64,000 nucleotides of DNA from Adhaeretor mobilis (GCF_007741515.1 NZ_CP036263.1:2233501-2297500), one strand, 5' to 3'; numbered from the stretch's first letter, positions 52,238-61,591 are shown. Notes: a model not told the origin generated them from the letters alone. Numbers and translations are program-made.

Positions 52238-53929
52238 CTAAGGTTCCATCTCCGGGCTGAGCGTAGCGGGCGAGTAGCCGCGGCCCAGTGAGGAGAGATC
52301 GCTCCAATCGATTAGCTCCGGCTTCGGTCCGCGGGCGTCGATCCGAAACTGTCGTCGGGCCACGACATCGATTTGGGACGGCGATTCGCCCGGTTTGCCG
52401 GACTCACTGGTGATTTGGCGGAAGCCCACGGCTTGGCCGCTGTAAACGCACCCGCGGGTAGTGATGTAGGTTTCCATTTGTTGAAATTGCTCACGAGTGA
52501 CAAGTCCCTCGATGAGCAGCCATAGGGGCGAACGTTGATCACTGAGGGTCATGTCTACCTCGGGTTCGCGCCGTGCGAGGATTTGATCGGCGAGAGCGTA
52601 ACTCATACCCGGAATCGTGCCCAACACGGGCCGCGAAGCTACGTTAATGTTGATGCGCCCGGCATAGGTTGGACTTGAAGAAGTCGTGGCAGAGTCGTAG
52701 AGCTTGAGCAATCCTTGATAGCCGGCCGGCGTGTCGGGCCAAGGTGACTCGACTGTTTGCGATTCTTCGTCTCCGTCGGGCTCACTTTCGTCGTCTGAGT
52801 CGGAACGCCCCCTGTTGCGGTTTCCCCCTCTCCCTGAGCGAGCGCCGCCACTCTCTTCCTCGGAAGTCACAGTCACCGTGGTGCCTACAAGATCCAGAAG
52901 TGAGTTGATGCGTGTGGTTGCCTGTTTCTCGAAATCAAGCTCTACATTTGCCGGTGCGCTGGCAGGTTGGTTTTGGTCACGGCTTTCGCGTGCATCCTGC
53001 TGCTGGCCGCCGTATTGACGATACAAGACGATGAACTTTGCTTCTTCGGCTGAGAGTTGGCTGGAAAGTGATGTATGCAACGTATTAAGAGTGGGGAGGT
53101 TCAAATCAATCCGCGGTCCCTGCTCGGTGATCGTGCTCTCCGCACTGACGACTGTCAGGTATTCTGCCATGCCTAGGTTAAGAGTGCCCGTACTATCATC
53201 AGCTTCTAGCAGCAACCCGCGCGGCGCTTCCCCTGCATCGCCTTGATAGTTGCGATTGTGATCGAGTCCGTAGAGTAAGTCTCGTGACATCCCACGAATC
53301 GAAAGCAGTTCCTCCAAACTACGTAGAGGTCCGTTGCGGGGCGCGTAGGGTGGATCGAGCTGGGCGTAGTAGTCCGCCTCCGCTCCGAACTCGCGTGGCA
53401 GATCATCAGCGTCAAGCCAATCCAGAATAGCGTCGGCCAGCTCGACGTTCATTCCTGGGAGTGCCATTAGGCGTTCTCGTTGCTGGTTCAATTCACCAGC
53501 CAATAAGCCATTGACGTGCAACTTGCTCGATTCATTCACAAGGCCATAGCGAAGCCCTGATAGCGAGCCGTTGGACATGCCAGGTGAGACGATGGTCATG
53601 AACCACTGAATCTGCGGATCATCGCTCTCGTAGAGCGGCAAAGCCTGGAATAACGCTGGATTGTCAACCAATCCGCCTTCGAGCTGAACTTCTGAATCCG
53701 GTCGCGAAAGCAAGGCTTGCACGTAGGCGACGCAGGAGGCGGCAGTCGCGTCGGCTTGGCCTTGCAGTCCGTGATAGCGAACCGCGGTACGCTCGTTCTG
53801 CATAAGCGTCATATAGCTGGCCGCACCGAGTGAGAGTATCGCTACGACGACGAGCACCAGCAGCAAGACGCTGCCACGGTGTTGTGGCAGCGTTGGAGCA
53901 AGTTTTTCTCTTTCGGGTGGGCTAATCAT
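52238..53929 (-). CDS. gspK: GspK-like minor pseudopilin
   Basis: A 563-residue tip pseudopilin, larger than the ~330 of E. coli-type GspK. Its ATG at 53929 lies inside the last codons of gspJ. The N-terminus has the hydrophobic helix RGSVLLLVLVVVAILSLGAA, with a prepilin-like G and, unusually, S-V at the processing site instead of F/M-T and no Glu at +5. A helix-hairpin-helix-like repeat follows (LMALPGMNVELADAILDWLD, LRSLEELLSIRGMSRDLLYG), as in true GspK, and again VLGTIPGMSYALADQILARR. A disordered Gly/Arg/Ser/Asp/Glu segment near 380-425 is an insertion. Confidence 0.88.
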   Translation of the reverse strand: MISPPEREKLAPTLPQHRGSVLLLVLVVVAILSLGAASYMTLMQNERTAVRYHGLQGQADATAASCVAYVQALLSRPDSEVQLEGGLVDNPALFQALPLYESDDPQIQWFMTIVSPGMSNGSLSGLRYGLVNESSKLHVNGLLAGELNQQRERLMALPGMNVELADAILDWLDADDLPREFGAEADYYAQLDPPYAPRNGPLRSLEELLSIRGMSRDLLYGLDHNRNYQGDAGEAPRGLLLEADDSTGTLNLGMAEYLTVVSAESTITEQGPRIDLNLPTLNTLHTSLSSQLSAEEAKFIVLYRQYGGQQQDARESRDQNQPASAPANVELDFEKQATTRINSLLDLVGTTVTVTSEEESGGARSGRGGNRNRGRSDSDDESEPDGDEESQTVESPWPDTPAGYQGLLKLYDSATTSSSPTYAGRININVASRPVLGTIPGMSYALADQILARREPEVDMTLSDQRSPLWLLIEGLVTREQFQQMETYITTRGCVYSGQAVGFRQITSESGKPGESPSQIDVVARRQFRIDARGPKPELIDWSDLSSLGRGYSPATLSPEMEP

Positions 53930-55046
53930 CGGAAGTCTCCCCGGTTGAGGTCGATTCTTCACCGGTCTCTCCACCCGCTCCACCATCACTGGTTCCCTGT
54001 CCTGGGGAGCCGTCACCGGAGCGATTAGTCGTCTGCTCAGGAGGCCCCACAGAAATTGGCGTCTGCGGCTGCGCCTTCACGCCGGACAAGTTCACGTAGC
54101 GCCGATATTCGACGATATCTTTTTCGGAATAGCGCTCCGTAGTGGTGTTGCTCTGTGCGATTGCTTCTTCGTAAGGCACTTCCAGCACGCGCAGGCGAAT
54201 CTCAACTGCCGCAGGAAGCCCCTCCTGATCGACGGAGTCCCAATAGTCGAGCATTTCATAACCATCGAAGTAACTAAACTCGATGCTAACTACCTCGGGA
54301 GCCAGCAGCCTTGCACGTTCTGTGGGAAGGCGGCTTGAAGAGAACTCAGTATCTCCCTCTTCTTGGATGACAGCACTCGGCAAGTTCTCGCGATACAATC
54401 CGGCAATGTCCGTGGTGGGCTCTGCTTGCAGGGCTCTGCCGGCCGATTCGGGCGATGCGACTCGTTGGCCGTCTTGGTAGGTGTAGAAAACGGTTTGCGG
54501 CAGCTCCGGGTCGGGCAATTCTGCCGACGGCTCGTCGCCCATTGAGGTCCGAGTCGCACTATGCCAGTCGTAGGTAGCCGTGTTGTCGATTCGGATGAGT
54601 TGTGCATCGCCATAGATGCCGCGAACGGTTGTGGCGTCGATGGGAATGAGCGGGCTGCCTGTGCCGCCTCCGAGGCCAGTGCCGCCCCCGACAACGTCGC
54701 CACCTCCACCTCCTGCAGGACCATTGGTTGGAGGGCCTCCACCGGAAGGCTCTTCTCCCTCGGAAGTATCAGGAGGGGGCTCTTGATCAGTTGCTGTACT
54801 GGTTGGAGTGCTGAAGTAGTTGGGGGATTCGAAACGGGTGCTTTGCAGGTCGTTTGCAATAGAGTCGAGTACCGCGCGGGCGACTTGGCTCGATTCGACC
54901 CTGGTGCGACTACGATCGACGCGGTGCAGATGCAACTCAGTAGCCATCATGACTAAATACAACAGTACTGCGGAGAGCCCAAGCGCCAGCACGATTTCGA
55001 GTAGTGTAAAGCCAGAAAACAGATTGCGTCGCACAGGATGGTTCAC
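53922..55046 (-). CDS. gspJ: GspJ-like minor pseudopilin
   Basis: A 374-residue protein with a GTG start overlapping the gspI stop (GTGA). The prepilin site is FSGFTLLEIVLALGLSAVLL (cleavage G-F, Glu at +5). An unusual Gly/Pro/Thr-rich stretch occupies about residues 88-135 (GGGPPTNGPAGGGGG), and a Ser/Gly/Thr/Glu-rich tail ends the chain. The folded part contains RLLAPEVVSIEFSYFDGYEM and AVEIRLRVLEVPYEEAI, usual for GspJ. Confidence 0.88.
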   Translation of the reverse strand: MNHPVRRNLFSGFTLLEIVLALGLSAVLLYLVMMATELHLHRVDRSRTRVESSQVARAVLDSIANDLQSTRFESPNYFSTPTSTATDQEPPPDTSEGEEPSGGGPPTNGPAGGGGGDVVGGGTGLGGGTGSPLIPIDATTVRGIYGDAQLIRIDNTATYDWHSATRTSMGDEPSAELPDPELPQTVFYTYQDGQRVASPESAGRALQAEPTTDIAGLYRENLPSAVIQEEGDTEFSSSRLPTERARLLAPEVVSIEFSYFDGYEMLDYWDSVDQEGLPAAVEIRLRVLEVPYEEAIAQSNTTTERYSEKDIVEYRRYVNLSGVKAQPQTPISVGPPEQTTNRSGDGSPGQGTSDGGAGGETGEESTSTGETSDD

Positions 55047-55555
55047 AGCTGCCCTCCGCCTAGTAAACCCGTGCCTGAAGTGGCAGCTTCTGGACTCATC
55101 GGGTCGGCTGCCGAAGATTCGGAAGCGGCTGAAGGAGGAAGGATCCAGCGGATGAGACGCTGCTTCGCGGGGTCGAATTTCGCTTCGAGGTCCTGCTGCA
55201 CCGTGACTTCCACGATTTGCACTTCGGGCACATCACCCTCTCCGATCACCACGGAGTAAGTCCAGCGTACATCGGCGCTCGACTCGAATTCGCTTGCTTC
55301 AAACGGTTCGTCTTGCTTGTCGATCAGCTCGATCGCGCCACTGACGAGTTGGTCCATGACACTCTCGGCCAGCAGCTGGGCGCGCGTTTCAGCGTGAGCC
55401 TTGCTTCCTTGGCGATCGGAGAGGCTCATGATTTCACCTAGCACAGCCAGCGAGCCTCCCAGAATTGCCAGCGCAAGAATCACTTCTATCAAAGTGAATG
55501 CTGGTTTGCGTTTACCTGTACGCTTGGGACGCTTCATGAAGGAATTTGGGGTCAT
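55043..55555 (-). CDS. gspI: GspI-like minor pseudopilin
   Basis: A 170-residue protein with prepilin signal KRKPAFTLIEVILALAILGG. The -1 residue is Ala instead of the normal Gly (PA-FTLIE), with Glu at +5. The remainder is a short beta-rich pseudopilin domain (RWTYSVVIGEGDVPEVQIVE) and an Ala/Ser-rich tail. The start codon lies one base after the gspH stop; the stop overlaps the gspJ start. Confidence 0.88.
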   Translation of the reverse strand: MTPNSFMKRPKRTGKRKPAFTLIEVILALAILGGSLAVLGEIMSLSDRQGSKAHAETRAQLLAESVMDQLVSGAIELIDKQDEPFEASEFESSADVRWTYSVVIGEGDVPEVQIVEVTVQQDLEAKFDPAKQRLIRWILPPSAASESSAADPMSPEAATSGTGLLGGGQL

Positions 55556-55556
55556 A

Positions 55557-56222
55557 TTAGCGCTCCTGTGCCTCGTCCCATTCGGACTGAGACATCACGT
55601 TGCTCTTCCGCCCCACGCCAGTCAGGCCGCGCAGGCGAATGCGCAGGTACTGGTTGCTCGCATTCTTGAGAGCTACTGTGGCATCCGAGGTGGAACCGTT
55701 TGGGAAGAAAAGTAACGGTTGGGACCACGTTTCTTTGCCCCGCCCTTTGAGCGATACCACTTGCCGCTGGCGCGATGTATCTCCAGTTATCTGCTCTTCA
55801 ATAATGCTGCCTGCATGAAAGACGATCTCCTTATTCAAGCCGGTCTCACTTTCGGCCGCCTGCTCGGCTGCCGGTTCCTCGGGCTCCGTCTCCTCAGTGG
55901 TAGACCATTTGGCGACGCGATAGGTCGAGCCTTCCACCTGGAAGAGAAACTGTTGCACCTCGCCCGAGCGAATCGCCTCGGTGCGTGCTTCGGTCCAAGC
56001 GGCCAGCACCTCGTCTCCGGCGCGGCGCAACTTCACCGAGGCAAAACTTCGCCCAATCGAAGGCGTCGCCAAGCCAGCGATAATCGACAGCAAAGCGAGC
56101 ACAAGCAGCAGTTCGATGAGGGTGAGAGCGTCACGAAACGCAAGCGAACTTGGAGCCCCAGAGCAAGCCTGCGAGCGAGCTCCGCCTTTCCCCTTCCGCC
56201 TTCCCCCTTTGATACGCTTCAT
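55557..56222 (-). CDS. gspH: GspH-like minor pseudopilin
   Basis: A 221-residue protein. The ATG at 56222 (MKRIKGGRRKGKGGARSQA) gives a basic leader, then the processing site RDALTLIELLLVLALLSIIA, again with Ala at -1 and Leu instead of Phe at +1, Glu at +5. The helix continues ATPSIGRSFASVKLRRAGDE as in GspH/FimT proteins (GspH domain with VQQFLFQVEGSTYRVAK). An acidic insertion (EETEPEEPAAEQAAESE) lies near 120. It begins 38 bases after the gspG stop. Confidence 0.88.
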   Translation of the reverse strand: MKRIKGGRRKGKGGARSQACSGAPSSLAFRDALTLIELLLVLALLSIIAGLATPSIGRSFASVKLRRAGDEVLAAWTEARTEAIRSGEVQQFLFQVEGSTYRVAKWSTTEETEPEEPAAEQAAESETGLNKEIVFHAGSIIEEQITGDTSRQRQVVSLKGRGKETWSQPLLFFPNGSTSDATVALKNASNQYLRIRLRGLTGVGRKSNVMSQSEWDEAQER

Positions 56223-56260
56223 GTCAGCAGACTCGTTTGAGATCCCATGCTCACCTCGCC

Positions 56261-56692
56261 CTACTCCCAATTCCCGATGTCATCTTCCGTGCCGCTCTTA
56301 CCGTCGGGGCCATTGGACCAGAGATCGTACTTGTCCGAGTTCTTTTTCCCTTCGGCGAGATATTGATATTCGTTCCCCCAGGGGTCAGGCTTCATCTTTT
56401 CTAGGTACTTGCTGCCCCACTTTTCTGCCATCGCTTGATCGCTGGGCTTCTCCCATAAGTCGGCAAGTTTCGATGGGTATTTGTTCATTTCCAAGCGGTA
56501 CTCGTTGATCGCTCCACTGACGATCGAAAGATTACTCGTGGCGGCTTTGATACTTGCTCGATCTTGCGTGCCAATAAACACGCGCGACGCAAGAGCACCG
56601 ATAATCACTAAGATAATCAGCACCAACAGCACTTCAATCAGGGTGAACCCATTGCGGGTTCGGTTTTGGGTAAGGCTTCGGCGGGACTTCAT
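56261..56692 (-). CDS. gspG: Major pseudopilin GspG
   Basis: A 143-residue major pseudopilin. GAGGAGAG before the ATG at 56692 is the best ribosome-binding site in the cluster, in keeping with high expression. The prepilin site is RNGFTLIEVLLVLIILVIIG (G-F cleavage, Glu +5). The C-domain has YPSKLADLWEKP, PDPWGNEYQYLAEGKK, YDLWSNGPDGKSGTEDDIGN, the standard GspG calcium-site loop. Confidence 0.95.
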   Translation of the reverse strand: MKSRRSLTQNRTRNGFTLIEVLLVLIILVIIGALASRVFIGTQDRASIKAATSNLSIVSGAINEYRLEMNKYPSKLADLWEKPSDQAMAEKWGSKYLEKMKPDPWGNEYQYLAEGKKNSDKYDLWSNGPDGKSGTEDDIGNWE

Positions 56693-56755
56693 TCGTTTCT
56701 CTCCTCGTGAGTATTTGGTTGGTTCCAAAATGGGTTGCGTTCTACATGTGTATGC

Positions 56756-57958
56756 CTACATCGTCATCGCTGTCTTGAGGATAGGCAAGAGCAGGGCGAT
56801 AACGATCACCAGCACAGCGGAAGCAAGAATGACGAGCATCACAGGCTCTAGTAGTCGGACAAACAAGTCGAGCCTGCGCCACGTTTCTTTCTCTAGGGAG
56901 TCGGCCACGTTCCCCAACACGGTCTCCAGCGTATTCGATTGCTCGGCCACGGCAATCATTTCCACCACGTCCGTAGGAAAGTGACCGCTCGCGGCCAGCG
57001 GTTCGGCCAGTGACTCGCCCGCAGTGATATTCTCAGCTGCCTCGTTCACTGCCTCGGAGAGCACTCGATTGCCCGTCGAGTCGGAGCTGATCTTCAGCGA
57101 CTTAACAATCGGCACGCCGCCAGCGAGTAGCGTTCCCAGCACGCGGCAAAAACGCGAGACGGCCAGGTTGCCGTAAATCTTACCCGCTTGCGGGATCTTA
57201 AGCTGCCAGCGATCGAGCCACAGTCGCCCCGCATCAGTCGAGAGTTTTGCTTTAGTGAAGAGGTAAATACCTACTAATGCCGCTGCAATAATCAGACCGT
57301 AGGAGCTGAGCGTATCGCTCAACCATAGCAGCATGTCGGTAACTGCCGGCAGTTCGCCTCGCTCGCGCAGCCTAGCGAACAAGCCTTCGAACTTAGGTAC
57401 GAAGAAAATGACCAAAATGGTAACGATGGAAACACCGAACACCGCGAGGAAAATCGGGTAGGCCATCGCGCCCAGGACGCGGGCCTTCAGTTCCGCCTGT
57501 TGATCGGCAAACTTGGCGACCCGTTCGAGAGCTTCTTCCAAGAAGCCCCCCTCGCCACCGGCCCGGACGATACTACGAGAGAGCTCGTCGAATGCCCGCG
57601 GATGCCGGGCCATTGCATCGGCTAGGGAATCGCCCTCGCTGATGCGGCTATGCAAGTCTTTAGTGATTTCTTTGAGTGACGGGTTGCTGGACTGCTTCTT
57701 GAGAACATCCAGTGATCGTAACAACGGTACACCGCTACGTAGCAGTCCTGCTAGTTGGGTATAGAACCGCGACATCGCCTGCGGCCGCACCTTCAACCCG
57801 CCACTCTTGCGAACGTCTTTGCTGGAGGCATTGACCTTCAGCGGGAAGAGTCCTTGGGCAGACAGACTTGCCAAAACATCGCGCTGCGAAGCGCCCTCCA
57901 GCACGCCCTCGACGCGCTGTCCGGTTTCATTTCGAGCGATGTAAGCAAAGTCAGGCAT
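56756..57958 (-). CDS. gspF: Inner-membrane platform protein GspF
   Basis: A 400-residue polytopic protein starting MPDFAYIARNETGQRVEGVL. Two GspF repeats: residues 60-195 (MSRFYTQLAGLLRSGVPLLR, EGGFLEEALERVAKFADQQA) and 260-400 (VSRFCRVLGTLLAGGVPIVK, EMIAVAEQSNTLETVLGNVA). Membrane helices are near 170-192, 222-243 and 372-396. The frame is open for another 98 codons upstream, inside the end of gspE, but the family start is clear. It lies 68 bases after gspE. Confidence 0.94.
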   Translation of the reverse strand: MPDFAYIARNETGQRVEGVLEGASQRDVLASLSAQGLFPLKVNASSKDVRKSGGLKVRPQAMSRFYTQLAGLLRSGVPLLRSLDVLKKQSSNPSLKEITKDLHSRISEGDSLADAMARHPRAFDELSRSIVRAGGEGGFLEEALERVAKFADQQAELKARVLGAMAYPIFLAVFGVSIVTILVIFFVPKFEGLFARLRERGELPAVTDMLLWLSDTLSSYGLIIAAALVGIYLFTKAKLSTDAGRLWLDRWQLKIPQAGKIYGNLAVSRFCRVLGTLLAGGVPIVKSLKISSDSTGNRVLSEAVNEAAENITAGESLAEPLAASGHFPTDVVEMIAVAEQSNTLETVLGNVADSLEKETWRRLDLFVRLLEPVMLVILASAVLVIVIALLLPILKTAMTM

Positions 57959-58026
57959 GGCTGATGGAAGGGAGCAGGCGGAAGGGGAAATCAGTGATTC
58001 GCATTTCCACTTTCGCATTTCCCATT

Positions 58027-59736
58027 TTAGACAATGTCTCCTTTGGTGACTCTCAGCACCTCTTCCACGCTTGTGGTGCCGCCGAGGACTTTTCGCCATG
58101 CGTCCTGGCGGAGTGTGAGCATGCCGTCGGCAATTGCAGCTGCGCGAATATCCCAGCTGCTGGCGCGGTCGTGGGCCAATTGTCGCACGGCATCGGTGGT
58201 GGGGCACATTTCGAAAATACCTTGGCGACCTGAGAAACCCGCCCCACGGCAAATACGGCAGCCACTTGATCGATACAACGAAGCTCCCCCCTCTTGGTAC
58301 TGTTCCCAGGGGAAGTCGTCCGGTAGATCTTCACGTCTTGGTTGGTACGGATCGCGGCAATGTCGGCAGAGGGTGCGCACCAATCGCTGGGCGATAACTG
58401 CCTCGATGGTGCTCGCCACGAGAAACGGCTCAACGCCCATGTCTACCAGTCGCGTATACGCACTGGGCGCATCGTTTGTGTGTAAAGTACTGAATACTAG
58501 GTGACCGGTGAGCGAAGCCTGAATGGCGTTTTCTGCCGTTTCGAAGTCGCGAACTTCACCTACCAGGACGACATCCGGGTCGTGGCGCAAAATGGCTCGC
58601 AACGATTGTGCAAAGGTGAGTCCAATTTTCGAATGTACCTGGATTTGGTTAATGCCTTCGAGTTGATACTCGACGGGGTCCTCGGTGGTGATGATCTTGG
58701 TGCCTTCGCTCTTAATATCTAACAGCGAACTATAGAGTGTTGTGGTCTTGCCCGAGCCTGTAGGCCCCGTTACCAGGATAATGCCGTGAGGAGCGCGGAT
58801 CAGCTGATCGAACCGCCGGCGTACGTTCGCCTCCATGCCGAGTTTCTCCAGCGAGAACTCCATGTTGCCCTTGTCGAGAAGGCGCATGACGATGCCTTCT
58901 CCGTGCAGCATCGGAATCACCGACACACGCACATCGACTTCGCGGCCGTGAACTTTCAGCTTGATGCGTCCATCTTGCGGAAGGCGTTTCTCGGCAATGT
59001 TGAGCCGTGCCATGATCTTTAGGCGGCTGATGATCGCGGCTTGAAAGTGGTTGATCTCGGGTGGCGTGGGTTGCCGTTGCAAGATGCCATCGATGCGATA
59101 TCGCACTTTGATGCCCGAGGGTTGCGATTCGATATGCACATCGCTCGCCCGGATGTCGATTGCCTCGATCAAAATTTCGTTCACTAAGCGGACGACTGAA
59201 GCCTCTTGGACTTCGGCTGAAATCTCGGCGTCGTCGACTTCGAAACCATCGACAAGTTCTAGCTCGTCTTCATCTTGGCGAGCGGCGATGAGTCCTTCGA
59301 CCGTTTCGCTACCCACGCCCAAATGATTCTTGATTCGTTTAGCGATTGCTTCCGGCGTGGCAAGTACAGGGATCACGGGCAGTCCCAAGACCGCGGCCAC
59401 TTCGTCCAGTGGATCGAGGTCCAATGGATCGGCCGTCGCAACCGTGACCGTGCCAGCCTGTTCGCTCACGGGGAAGATCGCATGCCGATGAATCAGTTTT
59501 TGTGGGAGCTTACCCAGCAAACCGAGATCGACCTCGGCTGCCTCTAAGTCGAGATACTCCACACCCATGCGTGCTGCCGTGTGGCGCAACTCATCCGCTT
59601 CGAGGTCGAACCCAGAACCTTCAATTGGGCCATTGCTTCGTCCCGATTTAGACCCGTTGCCCAGGGCCATCTCGGCTTCGAGACGCTGGTCCTCAGTCAG
59701 TAGACTTTCGTCCTCTAATTGGCTTCCTGAGTCCAT
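58027..59736 (-). CDS. gspE: Type II secretion ATPase GspE
   Basis: A 569-residue hexameric ATPase that powers pseudopilus assembly. The ATG at 59736 is preferred; a GTG at 59748 would add four residues. The N-terminal domain (about 55-150, MshEN/T2SSE-N like) has GVEYLDLEAAEVDLGLLGKL. The ATPase has RASDVHIESQPSGIKVRYRI, Walker A GPTGSGKTTTLYSSL, the Asp box, Walker B DVVLVGEVRDFETAE and His box GHLVFSTLHTNDAPSA. A zinc-binding C-x2-C...C-x2-C module (LCRHCRDPY, GCRICRGAGFSG) is present. First gene of the cluster. Confidence 0.96.
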   Translation of the reverse strand: MDSGSQLEDESLLTEDQRLEAEMALGNGSKSGRSNGPIEGSGFDLEADELRHTAARMGVEYLDLEAAEVDLGLLGKLPQKLIHRHAIFPVSEQAGTVTVATADPLDLDPLDEVAAVLGLPVIPVLATPEAIAKRIKNHLGVGSETVEGLIAARQDEDELELVDGFEVDDAEISAEVQEASVVRLVNEILIEAIDIRASDVHIESQPSGIKVRYRIDGILQRQPTPPEINHFQAAIISRLKIMARLNIAEKRLPQDGRIKLKVHGREVDVRVSVIPMLHGEGIVMRLLDKGNMEFSLEKLGMEANVRRRFDQLIRAPHGIILVTGPTGSGKTTTLYSSLLDIKSEGTKIITTEDPVEYQLEGINQIQVHSKIGLTFAQSLRAILRHDPDVVLVGEVRDFETAENAIQASLTGHLVFSTLHTNDAPSAYTRLVDMGVEPFLVASTIEAVIAQRLVRTLCRHCRDPYQPRREDLPDDFPWEQYQEGGASLYRSSGCRICRGAGFSGRQGIFEMCPTTDAVRQLAHDRASSWDIRAAAIADGMLTLRQDAWRKVLGGTTSVEEVLRVTKGDIV

Positions 59737-60030
59737 AGAAGCAGACACCTTGGCGGGAGCAAGTTACGGATGGGGGAGTAGGGAGGGGATCGGGGTACTT
59801 TTAAACCCGTGGCGGGAATCCATGATTATGAACTGGGAAGCCTCGGACCGCAAATCAGTTGTGGATGCCGAACTGCCATTTGGAGACCTATTAGCCCGCA
59901 AAAAGGAGTCGCTGACAGTCTAGCATCGCTTTGGGAGGGGATTTCACGCATAATTAAGGGTCGGAGAAACAAGAGGTAGGACGAAGCTACTTAGTTTCAA
60001 CCCCGCATAGTCAACTACGGACCAATAAAT

Positions 60031-60528
60031 ATGCCAGAATCCACGACTAATGGAGTCATTACCCCTGAGGACCTCATGCGAGAGGCCATCAAGGTTTGCC
60101 GAGAGGGCCTCGCTGCCGGGCAAAGCCCGTTTGGGTGCGCTATTGCTATCGATAGCAACATTATATCCCGCAGCCACAATACGGTCATGGCGTCGACGGA
60201 TGTAACCGCTCATGCAGAAGTCAACGCGATTCGTGCAGCGAATCAAGAATTGAGGAATGTGTTCCTGGAAGGGGCCATCGTAGCGACAACTTGCGAGCCG
60301 TGCCCCATGTGCATGTCGGCACTGCACTGGGCGCGGGTCGATACGGTCTACTACGGTGCCACCATCGCCGATGCCGAAGGCGCTGGTTTTAATGAGCTGC
60401 AACTCCCTGCGTCTGAAGTTTTGCGGATTGGGCAAAGTACGCTCAAGCTGAAAGGCGACATGCTGAGAGAGGAGTGCAGTGACCTGTTCCAACAGTGGCT
60501 CGCGATGCCTGAACGCAAAGTATACTAG
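60031..60528 (+). CDS. Nucleoside deaminase (CMP/dCMP deaminase fold, GuaD/TadA-like)
   Basis: A 165-residue zinc deaminase. Motifs: PFGCAIAIDSNIISRSHNTV, TAHAEVNAIR (zinc His and catalytic Glu) and TCEPCPMCMSALHWARVDTV (two zinc Cys). The PFGCAI and EPCPMCMSAL pattern fits guanine deaminases of the GuaD type and tRNA adenosine deaminases; the extended C-terminal part with ASEVLRIGQSTLKLKG favours a free purine or nucleoside substrate. It is followed 66 bases later by the AMP nucleosidase gene, which makes a purine-salvage unit plausible. Confidence 0.88.
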   Translation: MPESTTNGVITPEDLMREAIKVCREGLAAGQSPFGCAIAIDSNIISRSHNTVMASTDVTAHAEVNAIRAANQELRNVFLEGAIVATTCEPCPMCMSALHWARVDTVYYGATIADAEGAGFNELQLPASEVLRIGQSTLKLKGDMLREECSDLFQQWLAMPERKVY

Positions 60529-60594
60529 AGATGAACCACCGATCCCTGCAAAATTGATTTTTGGTTGGACACTTAAGGCATAGATAGGTTTGAA

Positions 60595-61371
60595 ATGACG
60601 CTGACAAAAGTTGATTTGGCCGAAAACTGGTTGCCTCGCTACACGGGTATGGAGCTGGAAGAGTTCGGCGATTACATCCTGCTGACGAACTTCAGTAGCT
60701 ACGTGCGCAGTTTTGCAGAGCGATTCAACTGCAAGATCCGCGGCGAAGATCGCCCCATGCAGGCCGCCTCGAACGACGCAGGCCTCACGATCATCAACTT
60801 TGGCATCGGTTCGCCCAACGCCGCCACGATGATGGACCTACTGTTGGCGAAGCACCCCAAGGCAGTTCTGTTTTTAGGCAAGTGCGGCGGGCTGAAGCAC
60901 TCCACGGAGATCGGCCACTTTATCCTGCCGATTGGCGCAATTCGCGGGGAAGGAACCTCCAACGATTACCTAGACCCGTTGGTCCCGGCGCTACCCTCCT
61001 TCAAGTTGCACAAATTTGTCTCGGAGAAACTCGTCGGTCGTGGGTTGGAGTATCGCACAGGTGTCGTCTACACGACCAATCGTCGCGTCTGGGAGCATGA
61101 CGAAGATTTCAAATCGCAGCTAAAAGAATACACCCCCATTGCGATCGACATGGAAACGGCCACGATCTTTGTGGTCGGTCATACCAACCAAATTGCTCGT
61201 GGCGCGTTGCTCCTAGTGTCTGACCTCCCGATGACTCCAGAAGGGGTGAAAACGCAGGCTTCAGACGACCAGGTGACTACAGATTGGGCAGAAGCCCACC
61301 TAGACCTCGGCATCGAATCGCTCACCCAACTGGGGGAAGAGGGCGAGGAAATCAAGCATTTCACGTACTGA
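60595..61371 (+). CDS. amn: AMP nucleosidase, short form
   Basis: A 258-residue phosphorylase-fold enzyme, predicted to cleave AMP to adenine and ribose 5-phosphate. It corresponds to the short AMP nucleosidases of Bacteroidetes, without the ~170-residue regulatory domain of E. coli Amn. Motifs: LTIINFGIGSPNAATMMDLL, LFLGKCGGLKHSTEIGHFIL, AIDMETATIFVVGHTNQIAR (ribose-binding Glu region) and LLLVSDLPMTPEGVKTQASD (purine-binding Asp). A reasonable AGG precedes the ATG. Confidence 0.88.
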   Translation: MTLTKVDLAENWLPRYTGMELEEFGDYILLTNFSSYVRSFAERFNCKIRGEDRPMQAASNDAGLTIINFGIGSPNAATMMDLLLAKHPKAVLFLGKCGGLKHSTEIGHFILPIGAIRGEGTSNDYLDPLVPALPSFKLHKFVSEKLVGRGLEYRTGVVYTTNRRVWEHDEDFKSQLKEYTPIAIDMETATIFVVGHTNQIARGALLLVSDLPMTPEGVKTQASDDQVTTDWAEAHLDLGIESLTQLGEEGEEIKHFTY

Positions 61372-61591
61372 GTGCTCCCGGCGGCATAGCTCGACGGTTT
61401 CCTCGCCCGCCGTGTTCTATTCGTAAACTCACCGATCATCATAGTTTACGTCACTTCGACGATCCTCTTGGTTTTCTGCTTCTGAATCTTACCCAGAAAA
61501 GTTACGTGCTTTCACTTGGCTGTGCCGCTAAACTGCCCCATGCAGCCAAGGATGCGGCAGGAATGGCACTTGCAACTTCATTGGGATAGCG

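Noticed and set aside
59944-60492. Minus-strand frame of 182 codons over the nucleoside deaminase
   Set aside because: Antisense to a gene with intact zinc motifs.
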